Positions 1-9,136 of a stretch of DNA of 64,000 bases are shown one piece after another. Within the stretch, counting starts at the first letter, position 1; each line of letters opens with the position of its first letter. The DNA comes from Holophagales bacterium (lineage in GTDB: Bacteria > Acidobacteriota > Thermoanaerobaculia > UBA5066). A program made the translations under genes and the position numbers. Below the pieces are notes generated by a model. The model had not been told where the DNA came from and ran no database searches. It was given only the letters and a program-made list of their open reading frames with translations. Location: positions 310,001 to 374,000 of the forward strand of contig JADJZB010000002.1 of the NCBI GenBank assembly GCA_016719485.1. The letters run 5' to 3'.

Positions 1-1
1 A

Positions 2-304
2 AGATACGCCGGGAAGCTGATCTCCATCCTGTCCGGAGAGACGCTGTCCTTTCAGTACCACCTCGTGAAGGAAGAGACGATACATGTCCTCGCGGGGACG
101 CTCGGGATGGAGACCGAGATCGAAGGCGAGCGGGTTCTCCTCTCCCTCGCTCCGGGAGAGACCTTTCACGTCACCCCTGGAACCCGTCACCGGATGTTCG
201 CGGCCGCAGGCGACGTCCTCGTCGTCGAGGTCTCCAGCCCCGAGCTGGACGATGTCGTCCGGCTCGAAGACCGCTACGGTCGGGAAGGTACGTCGCAGCC
301 ATGA
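2..304 (+). CDS. Cupin-domain protein, C-terminal part (cut by window start)
   Basis: The frame is open from the first bases and stops at 302-304, so only about the last 100 residues are visible. They form a small cupin-type beta barrel: a strand with QYHLVKEETIHVLAG, a Gly turn, TPGTRHRM, and the tail DDVVRLEDRYGR. That ending is typical of the cupin domain of type II mannose-6-phosphate isomerases and of stand-alone sugar-phosphate cupins. Whether a nucleotidyltransferase domain precedes it cannot be seen. The stop overlaps the next ATG (ATGA at 301-304), so the two genes are probably translationally coupled. The family is clear; the substrate is not. Confidence 0.7.
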   Translation, partial: RYAGKLISILSGETLSFQYHLVKEETIHVLAGTLGMETEIEGERVLLSLAPGETFHVTPGTRHRMFAAAGDVLVVEVSSPELDDVVRLEDRYGREGTSQP

Positions 305-987
305 AATATCGTGCGTCACTGGCGATGCTGGCTTCCGCCCTTCTGGCATCCCTCGTCGTTGCGGGCGCGGAGCCGACCCCGACTCCATCAGGAAAGCCGG
401 CCAGGAAGCTAGGTGGAGGGAGCTTCGGAGTTCCTCCCGCGACGTCGCCGACCGCCCTCGCCGCAAGGACCGACACCCTGACAGGAGCCGCAGGAAAGAC
501 GCAAGTGGAAGGAACGAGCGGAGGGCAGAAATCACCTCGGAGCATCGTGATAACGAACGAGTCCCTGAGGTCCGGACCTGCGACACCGACTCCCGCGTCG
601 ATCAGCATCACGGGATCGGGAAAAGCCAGGCCCAAAGTCAAGGTGCCGCCGACACCAACGGTCGGTCCGGTCGTCATTCCCGAGTACCGGGATGCGAGTG
701 GACGTACGGAAGCGGACTGGCGAAGACTCGCGACGATCGCGCGAGAACGCATCGCAAGTGCGGAATCGGGCTTGTCGGCGGTGCAGGAAGAATCGAAACG
801 CCTCGAGAACGACTTCTACGCGTGGAGTGACGGCAACTACAGGGAGCGCGTCATCCGTCCAGCGTGGGATCAAGCGAAAGAGAAGCTGCGCCTCCTGGAA
901 TTGGAGGCCGATTCTGCGCGAACGCGTCTCGTGGAGCTCGAGGAAGAGGCGCGGAGAAGCGGGACGCCTCCTGGATGGCTCCGCTGA
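301..987 (+). CDS. Exported proline/threonine-rich protein with C-terminal coiled coil
   Basis: I do not recognise the family of this 228-residue protein. Residues 1-22 are a Sec-type signal peptide (MKYR, then a hydrophobic core, then VVAGAEP). Residues 24-135 are low-complexity and rich in Pro, Thr, Ser and Gly, with PTPTP-like stretches. The last 90 residues are strongly charged and helical (ARERIASAESGLSAVQEESK and on), probably a coiled coil, ending in GTPPGWLR. A periplasmic or envelope spacer-plus-coil protein is the simplest reading. It overlaps the cupin stop by 4 bases and the miaB start by 13 bases, so all three are likely co-transcribed. Confidence 0.7.
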   Translation: MKYRASLAMLASALLASLVVAGAEPTPTPSGKPARKLGGGSFGVPPATSPTALAARTDTLTGAAGKTQVEGTSGGQKSPRSIVITNESLRSGPATPTPASISITGSGKARPKVKVPPTPTVGPVVIPEYRDASGRTEADWRRLATIARERIASAESGLSAVQEESKRLENDFYAWSDGNYRERVIRPAWDQAKEKLRLLELEADSARTRLVELEEEARRSGTPPGWLR

Positions 988-2390
988 AAGACGATCCGAC
1001 GAGCACCGCTCCGGCCAAAGCGCCGGAGCCGGACATACGAAAAGTCTTCGTCGAGACTTGGGGCTGCCAGATGAACGAGCTGGACAGCCGACGGTTCGTC
1101 GGACTGATGTCCAGGGAGGGCTACCTTGAAGTCCCCACTGCCGACGAGGCCGACCTCGTCCTGCTGAACACTTGCTCGGTCCGGGACAAGGCCGAACAGA
1201 AGGTCTACGACTATCTCGGGCGGATCGCCGCCCGCAAGCGGCTCAGGCCCGGTCTCCTCCTCGGCGTCTGCGGTTGTGTCGCGCAACAGGAAGGGGAGGA
1301 GATCCTCCGGCGCTCACCCGCCGTCGACTTCGTGCTCGGGACCGGGAGGATCGAGCTCCTCCCGGCGATCGTCCGAAGGGTCGAGAAGGAAGGCGACCGG
1401 CCCGTGGAAGTCGGCTTCGACATGGACGAGGTCGCCTACACGCCCGGGGCGGTCGCGCGAACGGTTGCCCATCGCGCTTCCATCACGATCATCGAAGGGT
1501 GCAACAAGAACTGCACCTTCTGTGTGGTTCCCATGACCCGCGGCCGCGAACGCAACCGCCGAATGGCCGAGATCGTCGAGGAATGCCGGCGTCTCGTCGG
1601 CGATGGGGTCGTCGAGATCGAGCTGCTTGGTCAGACGGTAAACGCCTATTCAGACCCGGTGACAGGGCAGGGGCTCGCGCCGCTCCTGAGGGCGATCTCC
1701 GCCATCAGCGGTCTCCGCAGGCTCCGATTCGTAACGTCGCACCCAAGGAACTTCGACGATGACCTGATCGCCGCGATGGCCGGGAGCGAAGTCGTCTGCC
1801 CGGCGCTCCATCTGCCATTCCAGTCGGGCAGCGATCGGATTCTCGGCCGGATGAAACGCCAGTACACGCGGAACGGATACCTCGACCTCGTCGGTAGACT
1901 CCGCGCGGCCATCCCGGGAATCGCAATGTCGACGGACATCATCATCGGGTTCCCAGGAGAGACGGAAGAGGACTTCGCGGCGACCATCGGCGTTCTCGAT
2001 GCGGTCCGCTTCTCATCGGTGTTCTGCTTCACCTACTCGCCCCGGCCCCGCACGGCAGCGGCTCGATGGGAACAGGACGTCCCGGTCCCTGTGGCACAGG
2101 AGCGCCTCGCCCGGCTCAACGACTACCAGCAGGCGCTTCAGCTCCAGGCCAACGAGGCGATCGTCGGCGGCGTCCTCGAGGTGCTCGTCGAGGGCAGTGA
2201 CAGGACCGGTCAGCGGGTTACGGGTCGATCTCCATTCAACCACCTCGTCCACATCGAAGGTATTCCCGGGACTCCCGCCGGGACCTTCGTGCGAGCCGTG
2301 GTCGAAAAGGGCCTCTCCAATTCCCTCCTGGCCCGGCCCCTTCGCCTGGTTCGCCCATCCGAAACGAGCGGCACGAGCGCCGCGTCTTGA
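975..2390 (+). CDS. miaB: tRNA-2-methylthio-N6-dimethylallyladenosine synthase MiaB
   Basis: Radical-SAM methylthiotransferase that adds a 2-methylthio group to i6A37 of tRNAs reading UNN codons. I chose ATG 975 (471 residues) because the longer frame from 864 adds sequence unlike the family. The N-terminal UPF0004 domain supplies three cluster cysteines (C31 in WGCQMN, C67 in NTCSVRDKA, C101 in GCVAQ). The radical-SAM motif CNKNCTFC is at C176/C180/C183. A TRAM RNA-binding domain fills roughly residues 385-450. The NTCSVRDKA signature favours MiaB over RimO or MtaB. Length is normal for the family. Confidence 0.95.
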   Translation: MAPLKDDPTSTAPAKAPEPDIRKVFVETWGCQMNELDSRRFVGLMSREGYLEVPTADEADLVLLNTCSVRDKAEQKVYDYLGRIAARKRLRPGLLLGVCGCVAQQEGEEILRRSPAVDFVLGTGRIELLPAIVRRVEKEGDRPVEVGFDMDEVAYTPGAVARTVAHRASITIIEGCNKNCTFCVVPMTRGRERNRRMAEIVEECRRLVGDGVVEIELLGQTVNAYSDPVTGQGLAPLLRAISAISGLRRLRFVTSHPRNFDDDLIAAMAGSEVVCPALHLPFQSGSDRILGRMKRQYTRNGYLDLVGRLRAAIPGIAMSTDIIIGFPGETEEDFAATIGVLDAVRFSSVFCFTYSPRPRTAAARWEQDVPVPVAQERLARLNDYQQALQLQANEAIVGGVLEVLVEGSDRTGQRVTGRSPFNHLVHIEGIPGTPAGTFVRAVVEKGLSNSLLARPLRLVRPSETSGTSAAS

Positions 2391-2436
2391 ATCGCGTCCC
2401 TGAGCTTTTCAGATTCGGTGGGGAAGGGGTGTCGTC

Positions 2437-2922
2437 GTGCTCGTAAGAATGAACGTCAAGGCGCTGATCGTCGACCCCGTTGCGAACATGCCCGTCGTCA
2501 TCCTGCGCGATGCCGACGACAGAAGCTTCCTCCCGATCTGGGTCGGCGTATTCGAGGCGAACGCAATCGCCCTTCAGCTCGAAGGCGTCAAGACGCCCCG
2601 GCCACTGACGCACGACTTACTCAAGGAGACGATTTCGTCTCTGGATGCGGTCGTCGATCTTGTCGTCATCACGAGGCTGCACGAGAACACGTTCTTCGCG
2701 GAAATCCACCTCGTTGCCGGCGGACGCACCGTCATCGTCGACAGCCGCCCGTCAGATGCCATCGCCCTGGCGCTCCGGACATCCTCGCCCGTTTTCGTCG
2801 CGGAGGAGGTCCTGGAGATGAGCCGGGCGCAGGACGCTTCCGAAGAGGCGCAGAGCCATGAGCGCCTTCGGAAGTGGTTCGAAGAAGCCGATCCGGAATC
2901 TCTCGGAAAGTACAAGATGTGA
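2437..2922 (+). CDS. Bifunctional nuclease family protein (DUF151)
   Basis: 161-residue single-domain protein of the DUF151/BFN family, whose plant members have nuclease activity; the bacterial role is poorly known. Family hallmarks are the opening MNVKALIVDP, the FLPIWVGVFEANAIALQLEG segment, TRPLTHDLL-like PRPLTHDLL, and VDSRPSDAIALALR. A short C-terminal tail (AQSHERLRKWFEEADPESLG) is charged. Translation may start at GTG 2437, 8 bases after a purine-rich gggaagggg, or at the in-frame ATG 2449. It lies 46 bases after miaB and probably belongs to the same transcript. Confidence 0.88.
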   Translation: MLVRMNVKALIVDPVANMPVVILRDADDRSFLPIWVGVFEANAIALQLEGVKTPRPLTHDLLKETISSLDAVVDLVVITRLHENTFFAEIHLVAGGRTVIVDSRPSDAIALALRTSSPVFVAEEVLEMSRAQDASEEAQSHERLRKWFEEADPESLGKYKM

Positions 2923-3040
2923 CGCCTCTCGGGCGCGCGCGGCAGACGGCCCGGTGATGCTGGCGCCAAGCCATTCGCAGAGAAAGAGTTCCTCTTCACC
3001 TTGAGAACCGGCGCTCCAGCCCGTATCCTCGCCAGCTCCC

Positions 3041-3796
3041 ATGATTATCGCGGTCACAAACCAGAAGGGCGGAGTGGGCAAGACGACGACAGCGATCAAC
3101 GTCGCCGCGGCACTCGCCCAGAAGAAGCTCCGCACCCTCCTCGTCGATCTGGATCCTCAGGGTAACTCAACGATGTCCTATATCGATCGCCGGACGATCG
3201 GCGCATCGATGTACGAGGTTCTCGTCGACCCCGAAGTTCCCATCTCCTCCGTCATTAGAGAGACGAACTTCCCGGGCCTCTGGGTGGCCCCCGCGAAGAT
3301 CTCTCTCGCGAAAGTCGAGTCTAAGCTGATAGGGGAGATCGACGGCCACTACCGCCTCAAGGACAAGATGGCCGAGGTTGCGTCAGCCTACGACGCCATT
3401 CTCATCGACACACCCCCTACCCTCGGCATGATCACCGTCAATGCGATGGTCGCAGCCAGCCACATCATCATCCCGATTCAGTCCTCCTACTTCGCACTCG
3501 AAGGTACCGACGACCTCCTCGAGACCATCGAGAAGATCAAGAGTCGCCCCAATCCAAGCCTCCAGATTCTGGGCGTCGTGATCACGCTTCACGATCGCCG
3601 GACGGTCCTCGGCCGAGACATCCAGAAGCAGATAGACACCGTTTTTCAGGGCAAGCTCTTCAAGACGACGGTGTCGAAATCGATTCGCCTGGAGGAGTCG
3701 CCGGCGTACCGAGAATCCATCTTCACCTTCGCTCCAAGATCTACCGGCGCTTCCGAGTACTACAGCCTTACTGAGGAGATACTGGAACGTGTCTAA
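3041..3796 (+). CDS. parA: ParA-family chromosome partitioning ATPase
   Basis: 251-residue ATPase for DNA segregation that works with the ParB encoded next. The deviant Walker A box KGGVGKTT is at residues 9-16, followed by LLVDLDPQGNST (A') and AILIDTPPTLG (Walker B), the standard ParA/Soj set. There is no N-terminal helix-turn-helix, so it is a chromosomal-type (small) ParA. The ATG at 3041 has no clear Shine-Dalgarno; a TATCCT hexamer lies at 3024-3029. The 3' end overlaps parB by 8 bases. I found no parS-like 16-mer palindrome nearby by eye. Confidence 0.93.
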   Translation: MIIAVTNQKGGVGKTTTAINVAAALAQKKLRTLLVDLDPQGNSTMSYIDRRTIGASMYEVLVDPEVPISSVIRETNFPGLWVAPAKISLAKVESKLIGEIDGHYRLKDKMAEVASAYDAILIDTPPTLGMITVNAMVAASHIIIPIQSSYFALEGTDDLLETIEKIKSRPNPSLQILGVVITLHDRRTVLGRDIQKQIDTVFQGKLFKTTVSKSIRLEESPAYRESIFTFAPRSTGASEYYSLTEEILERV

Positions 3797-4724
3797 GCGC
3801 CGAGGGCTCCCCGAAACATCCCGGATGCGCCACGAGCCCCACTTCGTCGACCAGCTCTTCAGCGGTGAGGAGATCTCGGTCGGGCGTCGGATAGCCATGA
3901 ACATCATCGAGGCAAATCCGGACCAGCCTCGAAGCATCCTCGGAGACCTGAGCGATCTGAAGGCCTCAATCGAAGCGAAGGGGGTCTTGGAGCCCATTCT
4001 CGTCCGGCCCAGGGAAGATGGCCGCTACACGATCATCTCGGGCGAACGGCGCTTTCGGGCCGCCATGGAGGCCGGACTCAGCGATATCCCTTGTATCGTG
4101 CTTGACGTCAGCGACGCCGAGGTTCTCGAAATCGCCCTCATCGAGAACCTCCAGAGGAAGGATCTGAGTCCTCTGGAGGAAGCCGACGGGTACCTCACGC
4201 TTCAGGAGAAACACGGATACACGCACGAGCAGATCGCTCGCGCCGTCGGGAAGTCGCGCGTTACGATCACGGAGACTCTCTCACTCGCTCGTCTCCCTCT
4301 TCGTGTCAAGGATGAATGTCGGCGCGCCGACATTCGCTCCAAGTCGTTCCTCCTCGAGGTGGGCCGCCTGCCAACGGAGCCCGCAATGCTCGACGCCATT
4401 CTCGCGTTCGGTAGCGAGGCGGGAGTCGGAAGGGACGCCGTGCGCTCAGCTCGCCGCGACGTGGAGTCCGGCGAACCTAGCCGCTTTCGTAGTCTCAGGA
4501 AGGCCTACGAACTGAACTTCCAACCCCCCAACGCCGAGTACGCCGTCAGCCTGGTCTTTCGAGGCAGTGCCACAGACCGGGGTGAGATTCTCGAATCGCT
4601 TCGTAGCCTCCTGCGCAAGATCGAGACGGGGGAGTTGAACCTCGAAGACCACGGGCGCTTCCTGAAGACTGCGTCACCGAAGGCAGTCACGGATGGCACC
4701 CCGCAAGGTCCGGCCCCGCGCTGA
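3789..4724 (+). CDS. parB: ParB/Spo0J-family partition protein
   Basis: 311-residue centromere-binding CTPase partner of ParA. The ParB/Srx domain includes ISGERRFRAAMEAG (CTP-binding box) and ENLQRKDLSPLEEADGY, followed by a KorB-type helix-turn-helix (YTHEQIARAVGKSRVTITETLSLARLP) that would read parS. The C-terminal part (NAEYAVSLVFRG and on) is likely the dimerisation region. It starts at GTG 3789 inside the end of parA, so the pair is coupled. The N-terminal segment before EISVGRRIAMNIIEANPDQPR is variable, as in other ParBs. Confidence 0.92.
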   Translation: MSKRRGLPETSRMRHEPHFVDQLFSGEEISVGRRIAMNIIEANPDQPRSILGDLSDLKASIEAKGVLEPILVRPREDGRYTIISGERRFRAAMEAGLSDIPCIVLDVSDAEVLEIALIENLQRKDLSPLEEADGYLTLQEKHGYTHEQIARAVGKSRVTITETLSLARLPLRVKDECRRADIRSKSFLLEVGRLPTEPAMLDAILAFGSEAGVGRDAVRSARRDVESGEPSRFRSLRKAYELNFQPPNAEYAVSLVFRGSATDRGEILESLRSLLRKIETGELNLEDHGRFLKTASPKAVTDGTPQGPAPR

Positions 4725-4847
4725 GCCGTCCGTACCGGAGAGTCGAGGAGCGGCCCTTCGTCCGAGTCTCGTTCGGGCTTAGGAAGGGATAAGGGATCCT
4801 TCAGTTGACGAGAGGGCCTTCAATAATCCACTAATCGAGAATCGCTG

Positions 4848-4866
4848 TTCCGAAGGAAATTCGGAA
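4848..4866 (+). terminator. Inverted repeat after parB (possible terminator or operator)
   Basis: A perfect 7-bp inverted repeat, ttccgaa-ggaaa-ttcggaa, sits 120 bases after the parB stop in an unusually AT-rich gap. No T-run follows directly, so intrinsic termination is uncertain; an operator is equally possible. The rest of the 4725-4982 gap shows no further gene. Confidence 0.35.
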
Positions 4867-4906
4867 GAGTCTTCGTACTATTTAACATAATATTTCTTAT
4901 CGGACG

Positions 4907-4934
4907 TTGCGATAGGGGCCGACCCAGCTAGAAT
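4907..4934 (+). promoter_or_regulatory. Candidate sigma-70 promoter of the lptF-lptG fusion
   Basis: TTGCGA (4907-4912) and TAGAAT (4929-4934) are separated by 16 bases. Transcription would begin near 4941, which excludes GTG 4935 as a start and favours ATG 4983. The surrounding ~150 bases are clearly AT-richer than the window. Confidence 0.45.
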
Positions 4935-4982
4935 GTGCCGCCAGAGTCGTTCCTTTCAGGAATCGCAGACCCGGTCTCCTCA

Positions 4983-7322
4983 ATGAAACTGACCGACCGC
5001 TACATTCTTCGTGAGGTCTTCGCTCCGACGGCGGTGGCCTTCGTGATCTACACCGGCTTCATGCTGATCCGGGGGCTCGTCCAGTTCAGCGACCTTCTGC
5101 TTCAGAGCTCGGATCCTTTCTGGGACATGGGACGGGTCCTCGCGTTCTCGACCCCGCACATCGTCGTCCTCACCCTGCCGATCGCATTCCTTCTCGGAAT
5201 TCTCGTCGGCGTCGGGCGCCTCAGCCAGGATTCCGAGCTCGTCGCTCTCCGTGCGGCAGGTGTGGATCTCTTATCCCTTTACCGCCCGATCGCCGTTCTG
5301 GCCGTCGCGTTCACTCTCGTGACCGGGCTCGTGATGACGAGCGTCGTCCCGTGGACGAACCGGATCCTGTACGGAATGAAGCTCCAGCTTTCCACCTTCG
5401 CGATCGCCCAACGCATCCAGCCAGGAGTCTTCAGCCCGGAGTTTGCGGGACGCCGGATCTACGTCGAGCGGGCGTCGCCGGACCGCAGGACGCTCGAGGG
5501 GCTCATCCTCACGGACAACTCGAATCCGGCGGACGGCGAACGGCTGACTCTCGCGCGTACAGGCTCTCTCGAGCTGGAGGAATCCGAAGGACGTCTCTGG
5601 CTCCGGCTCGAGGACGCGGTGACGCACCACACGGCGGTGGATGCACGGGGATACGACCGGGCCAGCTATCGGACCCAGAGAGTCCTTCTCGACGACACGA
5701 ACCCGAAGGAACGATTCGCCAAGACGAGACCCGACAAGCAGTTGCGGGAAATGACCCTCGGGGAGCTCATCCATCGTGCGAGGACGACCAAGGACGGCGC
5801 GCTGGCTCGCCTCTCCTGGGTCGAGGTTCACAAGAAGTTCTCCTTCCCCGCCGCTTGCCTCGTTTTCGGTCTGATCGGCTTGCCGTTGGGGGTCGTGAAT
5901 CGCCGTGGCGGACGGGCCGCCGGATTCGCGGTCTCGGCGGCGATCGTTCTCGCCTATTACATCCTCTACGCCTCCGGTGAGTCCCGCGCCGTCAAGGGGA
6001 CGATCTCGCCAGCCGTGGCGATGTGGCTGCCGAACGCTCTCCTCCTGGCGCTGGGCCTCTATTCCATCCGGCGAATCCGGCACGACCGGACCCTTTTCGA
6101 GGGGACTGTTTTCGGCGCCCCGAAGGCGCTTCTCGATCGAATCCTCGCCCGCCATTCAACGGATCGGGGAGCAGGAAGCACCCCGTCGATCGGAGGGCCC
6201 GAAAGGGGGACTCCGGGCAGTAGAGGTGTCACGCGGGCGTGGCTCGTCGATCGCTACGTCGCTACGCGATTCCTCCAGCTTTTCGCTCTCGTCCTTGCCT
6301 CGATCCTCTCTCTCTACATCCTCATCGAGTATCTCGAGATCTCGAACGACATCGCCAGGGTCCGGCCGCCGGTTTCGGCGATCCTCGGGTACTTCCAGGC
6401 GAAAATGGCCCCGATCCTCGTCGACGTCGTTCCCCTGGCGTTCGCAGCCGCGGCACTGATCGCGGTGGCCGGGCTCGTCCGATCGTCGGAGTCGACGGCG
6501 CTCCTCGCCCACGGTATCTCCCTGCTTCGTTCCACGGCCTCGATACTCCTCCTCGCGATCCTGGTGGGAGGCGGGCTCCTGGCGTTTTCCGAGACCATGG
6601 TTCCGAAGGCCGCAGCCGAAGCCGAGCGTCTTCGGAACGTCCTACTCGGTAAGCCGGCGGCCGCGGTTTCCGACGCCTGGCGGTCCTTCCTCCGGGGAGA
6701 AGGCGGCCGGTTCTACTCGGCCCAGACGTGGGACACGCGATCCTCCGCCGTTACAGGGGTCACGGTCTTCGAGGTGGATCCGGCTTCCTTTCGCCTCGCT
6801 CGGAAGTCCTATGGTGCACGCGGCCGGATCGTTCCCGGCAAGGGCATCGTTCTCGCCGACGGCTGGACTCGCACGTTTGGCGAGGACGGCGAATCCCTCT
6901 TTCTGAAGCAGTCCGGCACGTCGTTCGTCGATGCTCCCGAGGCCGCGAGGACGTTCCTGGCGGGACGGGCCGACCCGAGACAGATGAGCAGCCTGGAGCT
7001 CGGCCGTTTCATCCGGATTCGCCGAAAGGCGGGCGCCGACGTCTCCGCCATCTCGACCGGCCTCTACCAGAAGAGCTCCGTTACGCTGGCTCCGTTGCTC
7101 CTGACGCTCGTCGGGCTCCCCTTCGCTTTTCGACACGGGAAGAAGGGCGCTGTCGCAGGGATCGGAATCGCCCTGCTCCTCGGCCTCGCCTATCTGGTCC
7201 TGGGTGCGGCCCTGGTCAAGGGTGGAGAGACTGGCTCCCTTCCTCCGCTCCTCGCGGCATGGGGAGCCAATCTCTTCTTCTCCCTCGGGGCTGGTTGGGG
7301 ACTGCTCGGAATCCGGACCTGA
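4983..7322 (+). CDS. lptFG: Fused LptF-LptG lipopolysaccharide export permease
   Basis: 779 residues from ATG 4983; MKLTDRYILREVFAP is the usual LptF/LptG opening, whereas GTG 4935 would add 16 residues and lies upstream of the likely transcription start. Each half is a YjgP/YjgQ permease: membrane helices, a periplasmic beta-jellyroll, then further helices. Half 1 spans about residues 1-385 and half 2 restarts at WLVDRYVATRFLQ (residue 420), joined by a hydrophilic linker. Single LptF or LptG proteins are about 350-400 residues, so this equals both subunits in one chain. It would drive LPS extraction with the LptB ATPase, which is not in this window. The stop lies 4 bases from the convergent metK stop. 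Confidence 0.9.
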   Translation: MKLTDRYILREVFAPTAVAFVIYTGFMLIRGLVQFSDLLLQSSDPFWDMGRVLAFSTPHIVVLTLPIAFLLGILVGVGRLSQDSELVALRAAGVDLLSLYRPIAVLAVAFTLVTGLVMTSVVPWTNRILYGMKLQLSTFAIAQRIQPGVFSPEFAGRRIYVERASPDRRTLEGLILTDNSNPADGERLTLARTGSLELEESEGRLWLRLEDAVTHHTAVDARGYDRASYRTQRVLLDDTNPKERFAKTRPDKQLREMTLGELIHRARTTKDGALARLSWVEVHKKFSFPAACLVFGLIGLPLGVVNRRGGRAAGFAVSAAIVLAYYILYASGESRAVKGTISPAVAMWLPNALLLALGLYSIRRIRHDRTLFEGTVFGAPKALLDRILARHSTDRGAGSTPSIGGPERGTPGSRGVTRAWLVDRYVATRFLQLFALVLASILSLYILIEYLEISNDIARVRPPVSAILGYFQAKMAPILVDVVPLAFAAAALIAVAGLVRSSESTALLAHGISLLRSTASILLLAILVGGGLLAFSETMVPKAAAEAERLRNVLLGKPAAAVSDAWRSFLRGEGGRFYSAQTWDTRSSAVTGVTVFEVDPASFRLARKSYGARGRIVPGKGIVLADGWTRTFGEDGESLFLKQSGTSFVDAPEAARTFLAGRADPRQMSSLELGRFIRIRRKAGADVSAISTGLYQKSSVTLAPLLLTLVGLPFAFRHGKKGAVAGIGIALLLGLAYLVLGAALVKGGETGSLPPLLAAWGANLFFSLGAGWGLLGIRT

Positions 7323-7326
7323 ACCG

Positions 7327-8493
7327 TCAGGCTCCGGCCGGAACCGCCAAGCCCGCCGCCTTCGCGAGAGGTTCGGCCAGATCGGTCCGCTCCCACGTGA
7401 ATTCCGGGAGGTTCCGTCCGAAGTGACCGTAGGACGCCGTCTTCCGGAAGATCGGCCGCTTCAGGTCGAGGTACTCGATGATCCCCTTCGGCGTCAGCTT
7501 GAAGTGCTCCCGAACGAGCCCCGGAAGGGTCGTCGGATCGACCTTCTCCGTACCGAAGGTCTCGACGAAGACCGAGACGGGGTCCGCGACGCCGATGGCG
7601 TAGGCGAGCTGGACCTCGACCCGGTCGGCGAGTCCGGCCGCGACGAGGTTCTTCGCGATGTAGCGGGCCATGTAGGACGCGGAGCGGTCGACTTTCGTCG
7701 CGTCCTTCCCGGAGAACGCTCCCCCGCCGTGCCGGCCCATTCCACCGTACGTATCGACGATGATCTTCCGGCCGGTCAGCCCCGTGTCGCCCTGCGGCCC
7801 GCCGATGACGAACCGGCCCGTCGGGTTGATGTGGAACTTCGTCCGGTCGTCGAGGAGCTCCGCAGGGACGACCCTCTTGATGACCTCCTCGCGGATGGCC
7901 TCTCGCAGCTCGCTGATCGGGACCGTCTCGGCGTGCTGGGTCGAAACGACGACCGCGTCGACCCGAACCGGGCGGCTCCCCTCGTATTCCACGGTCACCT
8001 GGCTCTTCCCGTCCGGCCGCAGCCACTCCAGGTCGTGCGACTTCCGCGCCTCGGCGAGACGCATCGTCAGCTTGTGCGCGAGGGTGATCGGGAGGGGCAT
8101 CAACTCTTCGGTCTCGCGCACCGCGAAGCCGAACATCAGCCCCTGGTCACCCGCGCCGCCCGGGTCGACGCCCATCGCGATGTCGGGCGACTGCTTGTCG
8201 ATCGAGGAGAGAACGGCGCACGTCTGGTAGTCGAAGCCGTACTTCGCGCGCGTGTAACCGACGTCGCGGATGGTCTCGCGGACGACCTTCGGGATGTCGA
8301 CGTACGTCCGGGTGGTGATCTCGCCGGCGATGAATGCTGTCCCGGTCGTGACGAGAGTTTCGCAGGCGACACGCCCGTCCGGGTCGTCGGTGAGGATCGC
8401 GTCGAGGATCCCGTCGGAGATCTGGTCGGCGATCTTGTCGGGGTGCCCCTCGGTGACGGACTCGGACGTGAAGAGCGTGCGCGGAAGCGCCAT
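7327..8493 (-). CDS. metK: S-adenosylmethionine synthetase
   Basis: 388-residue enzyme making S-adenosylmethionine from methionine and ATP. The start at 8493 gives [20 protein letters not shown], the family's standard N terminus; the longer frame is ruled out. Signature motifs are [10 protein letters not shown] and GGGAFSGKD, with KVDRSA following. The leader carries a purine-rich gggagagaacgag before ATG and a 7-bp hairpin (8515-8531). It lies 52 bases downstream of rsmD on the same strand, and it is the methyl-donor enzyme in a cluster that contains one methyltransferase. Confidence 0.97.
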   Translation of the reverse strand: MALPRTLFTSESVTEGHPDKIADQISDGILDAILTDDPDGRVACETLVTTGTAFIAGEITTRTYVDIPKVVRETIRDVGYTRAKYGFDYQTCAVLSSIDKQSPDIAMGVDPGGAGDQGLMFGFAVRETEELMPLPITLAHKLTMRLAEARKSHDLEWLRPDGKSQVTVEYEGSRPVRVDAVVVSTQHAETVPISELREAIREEVIKRVVPAELLDDRTKFHINPTGRFVIGGPQGDTGLTGRKIIVDTYGGMGRHGGGAFSGKDATKVDRSASYMARYIAKNLVAAGLADRVEVQLAYAIGVADPVSVFVETFGTEKVDPTTLPGLVREHFKLTPKGIIEYLDLKRPIFRKTASYGHFGRNLPEFTWERTDLAEPLAKAAGLAVPAGA

Positions 8494-8514
8494 ATCTCGT
8501 TCTCTCCCTGTTTC

Positions 8515-8531
8515 GCCTCTGTCGCAGAGGC
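8515..8531 (-). promoter_or_regulatory. Hairpin between rsmD and metK
   Basis: Perfect 7-bp stem gcctctg/cagaggc with a 3-base loop, 22 bases upstream of metK. There is no T-run, so a weak attenuator or an mRNA-processing structure is possible. It does not resemble a SAM riboswitch: the spacer is only 52 bases. Confidence 0.3.
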
Positions 8532-8545
8532 ATCGACTCTTTATC

Positions 8546-9136
8546 TTATGAGCAGCGTACGGTCGGGTCAATGCTGCTCGGGGAGCCTGTCGGCTCCGCG
8601 GGTTCGGGCGCGCGATTCCGGTAGATGTGGAGCGCCGTCGTACCGTAAAGCCGGACAGCCGCTTCCACGGGCGATCCCGGCCAGGGATTCTCCGCGCTCC
8701 CCCGCTCCACCACGAACGTCCCACCCGGAGCCAGCGTCTTCCAGAGGCCATCCAGCTCGCCGGTGACCGGATCGGCCCAGGGCGGGTCGAAGAAGACGAC
8801 GTCGAAACATCCCGGGCGATCGAGCCGAAGAAAGCCCGCTACCGTTCGCGCGAAGACCCGAACACCGTCCGTCCGTCCGAGCGCGGAGGCATTCGCCTCG
8901 AGGATCGTCGCCGTGCGCCGGTTGGATTCGACGAAGACGACCTCCCTGGCACCTCGCGACAGAGCCTCGAACCCGAGAGCCCCGGAACCGGCGGCCGCGT
9001 CCAGGACCCTCGCTCCGCGTACGTCCTCGCCGAGAATGCTGAAGAGGGCCTCCCGCGCCCGTTCCGTCGTGGGCCTCACGCCGGGCCCGACCGCCAGACG
9101 CCGGCCCCGAAACTCCCCCGCCACGATCCGAATCAT
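8546..9136 (-). CDS. rsmD: 16S rRNA (guanine(966)-N2)-methyltransferase RsmD
   Basis: 196-residue SAM-dependent methyltransferase modifying G966 of 16S rRNA in the small subunit. It begins with the typical [14 protein letters not shown], then [15 protein letters not shown], the SAM-binding motif [20 protein letters not shown], and the catalytic DPPW motif in [11 protein letters not shown], where many relatives have DPPF/Y. The last ~20 residues ([13 protein letters not shown]...) are a low-complexity extension. ATG 9136 overlaps the stop of the upstream exported-protein gene by 4 bases. Confidence 0.93.
   Translation of the reverse strand: MIRIVAGEFRGRRLAVGPGVRPTTERAREALFSILGEDVRGARVLDAAAGSGALGFEALSRGAREVVFVESNRRTATILEANASALGRTDGVRVFARTVAGFLRLDRPGCFDVVFFDPPWADPVTGELDGLWKTLAPGGTFVVERGSAENPWPGSPVEAAVRLYGTTALHIYRNRAPEPAEPTGSPSSIDPTVRCS

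Noticed and set aside
864..974. Upstream start for miaB
   Set aside because: Residues before ATG 975 do not resemble MiaB and merely read the preceding gene in another frame.
4935..4982. GTG 4935 as start of the LptF-LptG fusion
   Set aside because: It touches the -10 hexamer and would lie upstream of transcription; MKLTDRYILRE at 4983 is the family start.
8494..8545. SAM riboswitch upstream of metK
   Set aside because: The intergenic space is 52 bases with a single short hairpin, too small for known SAM riboswitch classes.
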